From: JAMCRM01 sp041685075 | GTDB lineage: Bacteria; Acidobacteriota; Terriglobia; Bryobacterales; Bryobacteraceae | Direction: 5' to 3' | NCBI GenBank assembly: GCA_041685075.1 | Contig: JAWLGN010000005.1 | Location: 1-47,851, forward strand | Length of the DNA stretch: 47,851 nucleotides | In this document: positions 7,202 through 15,230 of the stretch, in pieces | How the letters are laid out: every line of letters begins with the position of its first letter | Position numbering within the stretch: position 1 is the stretch's first letter | Position numbers and translations under genes: made by a program | The notes under the pieces: generated by a model | Databases searched by the model: none | What the model saw: only the letters and a program-made list of their open reading frames with translations | What the model was told of the DNA's origin: nothing

Positions 7202-8440
7202 ATGAACAGGCGCAGTTTTCTTCGCGGTGCGGCGGCGGCATTCCCGTATGTTGCGGCCCCCACGGTGCGCGGCGCCAACGACCGCGTCGAGATCGGTTTC
7301 GTCGGCCTGGGCGGCAGGGCGCGCTGGTTGATTCAGCACGAGGACTTCGGCGAGGCGCGCATCGTGGCGGTGGCCGATTGCTGGCAGCCGCGTCTGGGCG
7401 AGGCCGCCAGGCTTCATCCGGGCGGCGCCGAGTGGCGCAAGTATCCGGATCACCGCGCCATGTTCGACCGGGAGAAGCTGGACGCGGTGTTTGTCGAGAC
7501 CGCCACGCACCAGCGCGTCTGGGTCGCCATGCAGGCGCTCCAGGCGGGCTTCGACGTCTACGCCGAAAAACCCCTGACCCTGACGGTGGAGGAGGGGCGC
7601 GTGCTGACGCGCGCCGTGCGGCGCTACCGGCGCGTGCTGCAGACGGGCACGCAGCAGCGTTCCATGCCGATTAACATCTACGCGAGCAACCTGGTGGCTT
7701 CCGGCAGAATCGGCAAGATCGAGAAGGTGATCGTGTGCAACTTCCTCGGGCCGGAGCGCTGGACGCCGCGGCCCGCCGAGCCGGTGCCGGAAGGCCTGAA
7801 CTGGGACCTGTGGTGCAACCAGGCCGAGCTGCGGCCCTACCATTCGCTGTTGCATCGCGGCTGGGCGCGCTGGTGGGACTACGACGGCGGCGGGCAGTCG
7901 TGGGGCGTTTCCGGCTGGGGCACCCACTCGCTCGACCAGGTACAGGCGGCGCTGGGCACCTCAGAAACCGGGCCGGTGGAGATCTGGCCCGTCGAGCCGG
8001 GTCCGCGCGGCAAGCTGGCGATGCGGTATGCGAACGGCACGGTGGTGAGCCTGGAGCAGGAGATCATCAAGGATCACCAGCAGCTCGGTGCGATCTTCGA
8101 GGGGACCAACGGCCGCATCCAGATTGTACGCGGCGACTTCAACAGCAACGTTCCGGAGTTGAAGAAGGGAGCGCCGGACATCACCAAAGAAGGCCCCGGA
8201 GAGAACGTCTTCCACATTCGGAACTTCATCCAGTCGGTGAAAACCCGCCGCCGCCCGAACGCCGACGTAGAAATCGGCCATCGCTCGAACACGGTCTGCC
8301 ACCTGGTCAACATCTGCCGCGACCTCGGCCGCCGGCTGCGCTGGGACCCCCAAGCCGAGCGTTTCATCGGCGACGACGAGGCGAACGCCATGCTCAGCCG
8401 CCCGCGGCGGAAAGGATACGAGTTGCCGAGGGTGGGTTGA
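7202..8440 (+). CDS. Gfo/Idh/MocA oxidoreductase, Tat signal
   Basis: A 412-residue NAD(P)-dependent oxidoreductase of the Gfo/Idh/MocA family, which usually acts on sugars, sugar acids or cyclitols. A twin-arginine signal MNRRSFLRG opens the protein, followed by a Rossmann nucleotide motif GFVGLGGRA (residues 32-40). The family's EKP motif (YAEKPLTLTVEEGR) lies near residue 121, and GWGTHSLDQV carries the expected active-site histidine of the C-terminal domain. A strong GGAGGAGGG ribosome-binding site stands before the ATG. Length is typical. Tat export implies that the cofactor is bound before translocation, as in glucose-fructose oxidoreductase. The substrate cannot be told from sequence. 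Confidence 0.88.
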   Translation: MNRRSFLRGAAAAFPYVAAPTVRGANDRVEIGFVGLGGRARWLIQHEDFGEARIVAVADCWQPRLGEAARLHPGGAEWRKYPDHRAMFDREKLDAVFVETATHQRVWVAMQALQAGFDVYAEKPLTLTVEEGRVLTRAVRRYRRVLQTGTQQRSMPINIYASNLVASGRIGKIEKVIVCNFLGPERWTPRPAEPVPEGLNWDLWCNQAELRPYHSLLHRGWARWWDYDGGGQSWGVSGWGTHSLDQVQAALGTSETGPVEIWPVEPGPRGKLAMRYANGTVVSLEQEIIKDHQQLGAIFEGTNGRIQIVRGDFNSNVPELKKGAPDITKEGPGENVFHIRNFIQSVKTRRRPNADVEIGHRSNTVCHLVNICRDLGRRLRWDPQAERFIGDDEANAMLSRPRRKGYELPRVG

Positions 8441-8499
8441 GTTGCAGTTGCCGTTGCCGCGCATGTCGGACTCGCGGCGAGCCGGCCCGAGCCTGTCAG

Positions 8500-9303
8500 T
8501 TATTCTTTGCGGAGCAGGAAGCAACCCAGTTGGTGCGGCTGCTCTTCCGTCTCCACTTGATGTGGTATCGAGCGTTCACCCGTGGCCCATACCGGCCCGG
8601 TGAACAAGCGCCAGAGTTCACGCCGCTCGAGCGCTAAGCTGCAGGAAAGCCACTCCTTCAGTTCCGTCGCGGACGATGAACGGCAGATATAGGGAGCATC
8701 CTTGCCGTAGAGCGCGTCCGGGTGCGTGTACACATTCGGATGGGGATGGTGTGAAGAAAAAGGAGTCGTGAGAATGAGGTGGCCACCCGGCTCCAGAAGT
8801 TCCACCATGTTCCGGACGGCTCGTTTGTGGTCCGCGATATGCTCAAGAACGCTGATGCACGTGATGGCATCGTACCTGGCGTTCAATCTTTTCTCCGGAT
8901 GATCCAGGATGTCGACGTCCCACACCTTCCAATGGCGATTCGTCATGCCGTTGGGCCAGTAATCCCGAATGTTATCGATCGCTGTCACGACCCAACCGCA
9001 CGTTCGGAGTAGATGCGGCCAGGCGGTTGTCCCGGTTCCCACGTCTAAGACGGTCTTCGGACGCACGTCCGCCAGCGTTTCGAGCGCAAAACGATACTCG
9101 ATGGGGCGCTCGTTTGGAACTCGAAATACCTGCCCTCTGGATTCAGATGAACACACCTTTTGGACATACCACCGCCCCGCGTTGTGAACCAGGTTCTTCA
9201 GCACCGTTCCGTTCGCCCCTCGTCGGAATTGCGGTACCGGAGTTTGTACGCCGGAGCGCGGAACTCCCGCCAGGACGGACACCGGCAACTGTTCCGACTT
9301 CAA
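8500..9303 (-). CDS. Class I SAM-dependent methyltransferase
   Basis: A 267-residue methyltransferase of the Methyltransf_11/25 type. Motif I is VLDVGTGTT (about residue 85), with an acidic end to strand 2 in VVTAIDNI. The later motifs ITCISVLEHIAD and LEPGGHLILTTPFSSHH are typical of this group. No signal or membrane segment is seen, so it is cytoplasmic. Residues 1-60 do not match a known domain and may be a family-specific extension. The coding region uses visibly more A/T-ending codons than its neighbours, which could indicate acquisition. It is convergent with the upstream oxidoreductase and divergent from the phosphatase. The substrate is unknown. Confidence 0.85.
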   Translation of the reverse strand: MKSEQLPVSVLAGVPRSGVQTPVPQFRRGANGTVLKNLVHNAGRWYVQKVCSSESRGQVFRVPNERPIEYRFALETLADVRPKTVLDVGTGTTAWPHLLRTCGWVVTAIDNIRDYWPNGMTNRHWKVWDVDILDHPEKRLNARYDAITCISVLEHIADHKRAVRNMVELLEPGGHLILTTPFSSHHPHPNVYTHPDALYGKDAPYICRSSSATELKEWLSCSLALERRELWRLFTGPVWATGERSIPHQVETEEQPHQLGCFLLRKE

Positions 9304-9451
9304 AACCTAGAGTAGCCAGCGTGAGAATTTCTGTCAAATGCCGGACCGGCCACAGCCGCGTCGAACCTAGCCGGTTCATCGCCGGTCGCTTCCGATCCCG
9401 CTGGCGGCGCTCCCGGCCTGTTACTTCCACCGCAAAACCGCGTCACAGGAA

Positions 9452-12400
9452 ATGATGGAGGGTCAATTGATATGGGCAGCACTGTTGATGACGCACTCAT
9501 TGGCCGCTTTGGCGGCCACAGGCCCGGTGGAATCCGATGAGAAGCGCGTAACCGTGCTCATGATGGCCGACACGCACGCGGCTCTCGCGGAGCACCCTGA
9601 GGTCTTCTTCACGGACCAGGAGGAGCCGGAGTTTCGGACAGCCGGCGGTTACGCCCTGCTCGCCTCGGCCATTCAGCGCGAACGGGCCTCGGCCGGCGGG
9701 CAGGCGTTGCTGGTGAACGTCGGGGATACCATTCACGGTTCGGCGGTGGCCGAGTGGTCCCGCGGCGCCGCCATCGTCCCGGTGGTGAACGCTCTCGGCA
9801 TAGACGTGTTCATCCCGGGCAATTGGGAGTACGCGTATGGCCCGGAAACGTTTCGAAAGAGGATGCGCGAACTGAATCATCCCGCCATCGCCATCAACCT
9901 TTTCGATGCGGCCACGGGCAGGCGGATTCTGCCTGCGTCCATCGTGAAAGAGATCGGCGGGGTGAGGGTCGGGGTCGTCGGAATCACGTCGGTAATCGTG
10001 GACAAGAGCATGGCCCCGGACTACTCGAGAGGCCTGCGGTTCACCTTCAAAGAAGATGTCCAGGCGGAAGTGGACCGCCTGAGAAAAGAACAAGGGGCCG
10101 CCATCGTGCTGCTCGCTACCGAACTCGGCCTCGCCCAGGAAACGCGCCTTGCGCGCGAGGTGAAGGGGGTCGATTTCATTCTGGGCGGTCACACGCACGA
10201 GCGTACCTACCGGCCCGTGCTGGAGGGCGGCACTCCGGTCGTTCAGGCGGGTTCGGAAGGCCCGTTCCTCGCCCGCATCGACTTTCGGATTCGGAACGGC
10301 AAGGTCGCCGGCTACGATTACAAACTCATCGAAGTCACCCCGGACCAGTACGAACCTGATCCGCACGTCGCCAGGCTGGTCGCCGAAGCGCGGGCTCCGT
10401 TTGCCGCCAGGCTGGACGAGGTAGTCGGCCGTACCGAGACCCCGCTGTTTCGCAAGGGCGTGCTCGAAAGCTCGATGGACAACCTGATCGCCGATGCCAT
10501 CCGGCAAGCTGCGGGCACGGAGATCGGGATCACGAACGGATTCCGCTTCTCGTATCCCGTGCTGCCCGGACCGGTCACGCGGGAGCACCTGTACAACATG
10601 TTCCCGATGGACGCGCCGGTGAAGATCGGCACCCTGACGGGAAAACAGTTGAAGGAGTTCTGGGAGGAGGCACTGGAGCAGGTCTTCGCAACCGATGCCT
10701 ACGGCCAGCGCGGCGGCTGGGGTCCGCGTCCGAGCGGGATGACGCTGCGGGTGCGCCTGGGCGCGCCCAAGGGCCGGAGGGTGGTCTGGATGAAGGTGAA
10801 CGGCGAGCCGGTTCGCGACGACGTGCGCTACACCGTGGCGTCCTGCGACCGTCCGGGCGACCCGGACGAAGTGCTGTGCCGCTTCCCGAAAGCGGCGAAC
10901 ACCCGGAAGCTCGACACCACGGTGCAGGACGCGTTGGCCGCTTACTTTCGCGAGCACGGCAGCGTGAGTCCGCGGGTGGATGGCCGCGTCACCGCCGAGG
11001 ACGCCAGCGGGCGGGTGTGGAGCCAGTTCGAACTAAGCCGTGCCGCTTCGCCCGTGGCCGCCGCCGGGAAGAAAAGCGTCACGCTGGCGTACTTCGCCGA
11101 CCTGCACGGCCAACTCGAGGAGCACCCGGAGCTGTTCTGGCGCGACGGGAAGGAAGATATCGAGTTGTCCGGAGGCGTGGCGCGGATCGCCGCGGTCGCA
11201 CACGAGCTGCGCGATGAGGCACGGGATGGTTTCATCTTCCTGGATGCCGGCGATACCATCCAGGGATCCGCCGCCGCTGCCTGGACCGCAGGGCGTGCGG
11301 TCGTCCCTGCGGTGAACGCGCTGGGCCTCCACCTCGGCATCCCGGGCAATTGGGAGGTGGTCTACGGCGCCGCCGCCCTGAAAGAAAGGGCGCGTGAGCT
11401 GAACTATCCGCTGGTTGCCGCCAACGTGGTGGACGCGGCGACGGGACGAAGGCTGTTCCGGCCCTATGTCATCGAGGAGAGAAACGGAATTCGCATTGCC
11501 ATCATCGGCTACACCGATCCGGACGTGCCGCGACGCCAGCCTCCCGGTTTCAGCGAGGGGTTGGAGTACCAGGGGCCGGAAATCCTCCAGCCGCTCATCG
11601 ACGAGGTCCGCCGGCAGGAGAAGCCCAACGCGGTGGTGCTCGCAACCCACGTCGGACTGCCCAAGGCGGTGCATCTGGCCGCGACGCTGAGGGGCGTGGA
11701 CGTGGTCCTGTCGAGCGACACTCACGAGCGGACCTACCGGCCCATCGTCCGGGGGGACACGTGGGTAGTGGAGCCCGGCAGCTTCGGTGCGTTCCTGGGA
11801 CGCCTGGACCTCTCTTTCGAGAACGGCAAGCTGGTGAAGCGCCACTGGGAATTGATCGAACTGCGCAAGCGGGACTTCGGAGAGGATGCCAGGGTAAAGG
11901 AGATCGTTGCCGCCGTCCTCGAGCCGCACCGCGAGCGCATGGACCGGGTACTCGGGCATTCGGGCGAGCCGCTGATGCGCTACGCCGTAGCCGAAACGTC
12001 GCTCGACCGCATTCTGGCCGACGCCATTCGGGAAGCCGCAGGAACCGAGATCGGCCTCTCCAACGGCTTCCGTTTCGCGTCCCCGCTGCTGCCCGGTCCC
12101 ATTCGGGAAGCCGACCTCTGGAACGTCTTCCCCATCGTTACCCGGCTCAAAACCGGACGGGTAACCGGCAGACAATTGCGCGAATTCTGGGAGCGCGAGA
12201 TCGAGAACGTCTACTCGCAGTTTCCGGAGCGGCTGTTCGGAGGCTGGCTTCCGCGGCCGTCCGGCATGACGGTGCGGTTTGAAGCCAACGCCCCCGCGGG
12301 CCGGCGCGTGCGCGAAATCCGGGTGGGCGGCAGGCCCCTGGAGGACGAGCGTTGGTACACCATCGCCGCCTGCGAACGCGAGGGCGAGGAGGCCGACACG

Positions 12401-12565
12401 CTATGCCGCATACCGCGAGTGCAGGATCCCGTGGTGCTGGAAATCGACGGGCACGAAGCGGTGCGCCGCTACCTGGCGAAGCGCCCGCCGATTCGCGCGC
12501 CGGAGCCGGGGAGGGTCGTCGCGCTGGACCGGCCGCCGGTTCAGCGAAGCCAGTTCGAGCCGTAG
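9452..12565 (+). CDS. Tandem SoxB/5'-nucleotidase-like metallophosphatase
   Basis: A 1037-residue secreted protein holding two complete units, each a calcineurin-like metallophosphatase domain plus a 5'-nucleotidase C-terminal domain (about 30-525 and 540-1030). Unit 1 has D40/H42, GD at 91-92, GNWE at 123-126, E224 where the family has His, and GGHTH with H247/H249. Unit 2 has D550/H552, GD at 600-601, GNWE at 632-635, H733, and SSDTH with D756 in place of the first His. GNWE and the DTIHGS/DTIQGS blocks resemble SoxB-type thiosulfohydrolases, but no other sox gene is present. A hydrophobic N-terminus suggests export. A TTG at 9467 with GGAGGG just upstream is an alternative start. Single-unit proteins are about half this length. 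Confidence 0.88.
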   Translation: MMEGQLIWAALLMTHSLAALAATGPVESDEKRVTVLMMADTHAALAEHPEVFFTDQEEPEFRTAGGYALLASAIQRERASAGGQALLVNVGDTIHGSAVAEWSRGAAIVPVVNALGIDVFIPGNWEYAYGPETFRKRMRELNHPAIAINLFDAATGRRILPASIVKEIGGVRVGVVGITSVIVDKSMAPDYSRGLRFTFKEDVQAEVDRLRKEQGAAIVLLATELGLAQETRLAREVKGVDFILGGHTHERTYRPVLEGGTPVVQAGSEGPFLARIDFRIRNGKVAGYDYKLIEVTPDQYEPDPHVARLVAEARAPFAARLDEVVGRTETPLFRKGVLESSMDNLIADAIRQAAGTEIGITNGFRFSYPVLPGPVTREHLYNMFPMDAPVKIGTLTGKQLKEFWEEALEQVFATDAYGQRGGWGPRPSGMTLRVRLGAPKGRRVVWMKVNGEPVRDDVRYTVASCDRPGDPDEVLCRFPKAANTRKLDTTVQDALAAYFREHGSVSPRVDGRVTAEDASGRVWSQFELSRAASPVAAAGKKSVTLAYFADLHGQLEEHPELFWRDGKEDIELSGGVARIAAVAHELRDEARDGFIFLDAGDTIQGSAAAAWTAGRAVVPAVNALGLHLGIPGNWEVVYGAAALKERARELNYPLVAANVVDAATGRRLFRPYVIEERNGIRIAIIGYTDPDVPRRQPPGFSEGLEYQGPEILQPLIDEVRRQEKPNAVVLATHVGLPKAVHLAATLRGVDVVLSSDTHERTYRPIVRGDTWVVEPGSFGAFLGRLDLSFENGKLVKRHWELIELRKRDFGEDARVKEIVAAVLEPHRERMDRVLGHSGEPLMRYAVAETSLDRILADAIREAAGTEIGLSNGFRFASPLLPGPIREADLWNVFPIVTRLKTGRVTGRQLREFWEREIENVYSQFPERLFGGWLPRPSGMTVRFEANAPAGRRVREIRVGGRPLEDERWYTIAACEREGEEADTLCRIPRVQDPVVLEIDGHEAVRRYLAKRPPIRAPEPGRVVALDRPPVQRSQFEP

Positions 12566-12955
12566 TCGCGCATCCGGCTGATCACGCAGCCATCGGCCAG
12601 GTGTCGAGCCAGGCGAGCGTCTGGCGCTCCGGTCAGCGTCGCCTGGCGGACCTCGTGCTCTTCGACAGACGACAGCGCCGCTTCGTCGGCGTGCCAGTTC
12701 GTCCGGGACAGCAACTCTTTTACCGCGCCATGGATCGCGCCGCCGGCCATGGCCGCTGTCCGGAAGAGCAGCTCTCGGCCAGGCAGACGTTTCGCTGTTC
12801 CAGCAGCCTCTGGAAATCGGCGGCGACCAGTGCGCTGTACAGGTCGAGCTTGTCGCGGTAATGATTGTAAAAGGTCGCGCCGTTTACGGTAGCCTCATCC
12901 GTGATGTCCTGCACGAGAATCTTGCCACCGTAGCTTTCTTGTTTTGCAGGAAGCC
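12541..12955 (-). pseudogene. Broken TetR/AcrR-type regulator remnant
   Basis: The minus strand encodes SYGGKILVQDIT followed by TDEATVNGATFYNHYRDK, unmistakably the helix-turn-helix of a TetR-family regulator. The part before it, which should hold the first helix and start codon, is not found in the same frame. The frame then shifts near 12740-12770, where a second segment (GAIHGAVKELLSRTNW onwards) continues to a stop inside the 3' end of the phosphatase gene. The gene is therefore truncated at the N-terminus and frameshifted. Sequencing error could explain one shift but not the missing N-terminus. Confidence 0.7.
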
Positions 12956-13556
12956 CCTGGGCCCCTCCTTGCCGTAGGCGAATGTGCGGCCGCGCCGGAC
13001 GACCCCCAAAGCTTCAGCACGGCCGGGACGCCCTCAAGCCCTTGGTGGAGCAGATCCGTGCAGCGGCCGCGTAATTGCATGGCCGCATCCTCGCGGTGGT
13101 GCTCGACGAGTACTTCTCCGACATCACGGTCGAGCGCGTGGAACCCGGCCAGGGGTGGCGGCGGATCGAGGCGCTGCCGCCGCTGCCTTTTGCGCGAACG
13201 TGAGGTGCCGCAGGGAGGCGGTGACCACCGACTCAGTGAGGCTAAGTCACCGGAGCGGTCTGCCCGCGCAAGTGCCATTGTTAAAACAGAATCTTCGCCC
13301 TTCCTTACCTGGTGTGGCGGGCTGCCGAAGAGGCGGCCCGAAGGCCGCCATCCACTCCGGCTTGATTCGGCGCTCGGGCCGCATTCCTGCGTTGCCCTGT
13401 CGCTATACCGCGTCTACTTTACGTTTGAGGACTCCACTCCATGGCATTTCCGAAGAATTCTCAATGATCGCTGGTAGGGATTTCGGGGAGGCAGGTCAGG
13501 GTGGCGATGAGGAACCGAGTAGCGCCAGCGGCTTCGCCCATCTTGCCGGCCCCAGT
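12956..13556. other. Decayed, probably non-coding region
   Basis: No intact gene is convincing here. On the plus strand about 13018-13203 reads as a coding remnant (GRDALKPLVEQIRAAAA, an in-frame TAA at 13072, then LDEYFSDITVERVEPGQGW and a stop at 13201-13203); the family is not recognised. A perfect 7-bp hairpin with a CGAA loop lies at 13332-13349. Other open frames have biased, low-complexity translations. Together with the TetR remnant this is a stretch of gene decay of about 1 kb. Confidence 0.45.
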
Positions 13557-14984
13557 TCAGATGACATATCTCTGGAAGATGTTCCGTAACGGGTCTTGCT
13601 TCTCCTCCATCCAGTGTGCCAGCCTTTTCTTGAGCGAAACGATCTCCGCCCGGCGCGAGCGATCTGCGATGCGATTGTGGAGGGCATGAGGATCCTGCTC
13701 GAAATCATAGAACTCCTCCGGCTCACGGTAGAGCATGTGCTTCACGCGCGCAGCGATACCCGCATCGCCCCTCGCCGCCTCCTCCATGGCGCGAAAGGTC
13801 AACCCGCTCTGCGCTTCATTGCGAAATACGGTTTTGCCGTCCGCCCAGGCATTGAAGATGTATCCTGCCTGCCTCGTTTGGATGCAGCGCATCTCGTACC
13901 GCCGCTTGGCCGAAGTTTCGTGAAACACGGTCACCACGAAGTTCCGGCCAGCCTGCTCCGAACCGGTGCACAAAGGCAGGAACGAACGCCCATCGACTCC
14001 CTTTACCTGTTCCAAGCCAACGGCCTCGAGAACCGTGGGCAGGTAGTCGATTCCGGAAATCATATGCTGGCGATCTTCCCGGCCGGGCGATACGCGGCCC
14101 GGCCAGCGCACGATCCACGGTGTCCTGGTGCTGTTCAGGTAGCAATTAGTCTTGGAGAAAGGAAATGCCATGCCGTTGTCGCTCAGGAACATAACAAGCG
14201 TGTTCCCATCGAGGTCCTCCTCCGCAAGAGCCCGCAATACCGAGCCGACAATCTCGTCGCAGCGGTGGACCGACGTGAAATACTGAGCCACTTCCCGCAC
14301 GACGTCCGGAAGCTCCGGCAGAAAGGCAGGACAGGGAACCTCATCGGGTTTCACCTGGCGCTTGAAGGGGAGGTGCCGCCCCCAGCGCTTCGCCTCCTGC
14401 TCGCTCCCGGCGAAGGGCCGGTGTGGGTCGTGCGAGTTTGCCATTAAGAAGAACGGCTTCCTGGAGGACTTCGCCTTGCGCAAGAAGTCCTTGGTGTAGC
14501 GGTAATACAGGACGGGGTCGCGGCCCTGCCCCAATTCCTCCATGCTTACGTATGTGTCCCAGCAGAACTTCTCGCGCGGAGCCAGGTGTGTCTCCTTGCC
14601 TAAGATCCCGTTCAAGTAGCCGGCGGCGCTCAACTGCTCCTGAAGCGTGGGCACATCCCTGCGGATCGGGCCAAAGCCCTCAGCGCCGTTGCGGTGCGGA
14701 TAGCGTCCTGTCATGAGCACAGAACGGCTCGGCTGGCAAACCGCTGCAGTGACATGAGCATGACGGAAGAGTAATCCGCTTTTGGCTAAACGGTCGATGG
14801 ATGGCGTGATGTTAGGGATGCTGCACCCGTAACAGCCGACCGAGTCGTAGTTCAGATCATCGGCGGTGATGAGCAACACGTTGGGTCTGCGATGCGCCGC
14901 GAGGGACGACGACCAGACGGCGGGAACAGCAACGCTGCGCAGGAATCCTCGCCTCGTCTTCACATCGGAGGTCAATCTGTGCAT
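13557..14984 (-). CDS. Sulfatase (family S1), Tat signal
   Basis: A 475-residue formylglycine-dependent sulfatase. The signature CQPSR (83-87) within AAVCQPSRSVLMTGRYP is the C-x-P-S-R motif whose Cys is oxidised to formylglycine. The metal-site motifs ITADDLN (about 39-45) and FLSDNG are present, as is the substrate-pocket block NSHDPHRPF. GKETH replaces the usual GKWH, keeping the K and H. A twin-arginine signal, KTRRGFLRSVAV, lies at 9-20. The ATG at 14984 was chosen over a TTG at 15017 because it gives a shorter, ordinary n-region. It likely desulfates a glycan in the periplasm or outside. Codon use is less G+C-biased than in the neighbouring GH36 gene. Confidence 0.88.
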   Translation of the reverse strand: MHRLTSDVKTRRGFLRSVAVPAVWSSSLAAHRRPNVLLITADDLNYDSVGCYGCSIPNITPSIDRLAKSGLLFRHAHVTAAVCQPSRSVLMTGRYPHRNGAEGFGPIRRDVPTLQEQLSAAGYLNGILGKETHLAPREKFCWDTYVSMEELGQGRDPVLYYRYTKDFLRKAKSSRKPFFLMANSHDPHRPFAGSEQEAKRWGRHLPFKRQVKPDEVPCPAFLPELPDVVREVAQYFTSVHRCDEIVGSVLRALAEEDLDGNTLVMFLSDNGMAFPFSKTNCYLNSTRTPWIVRWPGRVSPGREDRQHMISGIDYLPTVLEAVGLEQVKGVDGRSFLPLCTGSEQAGRNFVVTVFHETSAKRRYEMRCIQTRQAGYIFNAWADGKTVFRNEAQSGLTFRAMEEAARGDAGIAARVKHMLYREPEEFYDFEQDPHALHNRIADRSRRAEIVSLKKRLAHWMEEKQDPLRNIFQRYVI

Positions 14985-15230
14985 ACACCCGATCCTGTTT
15001 GAGGCGGCCTCCAGCAACGGGACCGTCTCTGGGTTTTCTTAGCGGCCCCAGTGGGGTTTCAGGGGAAAGTAGCGTCGCGGTCGCCAGCCAGCCCGGCTTG
15101 GACCCGGCGTTCGACCGTACCTTTACTTTGCGTTATCAAGCCCTCTATTCTAGCTCAACATCCGTACTCTCGGGTGCTGCGCTACAGGACCTGCCCCGGC
15201 CTCCCGCCGCGCGAACGAACGCCCCTGACG

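Noticed and set aside
9452..12565. Calling the tandem phosphatase a genuine SoxB
   Set aside because: GNWE and flanking blocks are SoxB-like, but metal-site changes, the duplication and the absence of other sox genes make thiosulfate oxidation unsupported.
12944..13589. Plus-strand open frames in the decayed region
   Set aside because: Arginine- and proline-rich translations without domains, no ribosome-binding site, and one runs into the sulfatase on the other strand. Only a short remnant (13018-13203) looks once-coding.
15018..15230. Possible small gene in the gap between the sulfatase and GH36-like genes
   Set aside because: No open frame with a ribosome-binding site or plausible composition. 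It more likely holds the sulfatase promoter (a TAGAAT on the minus strand lies near 15147), but no clear -35 partner was found.
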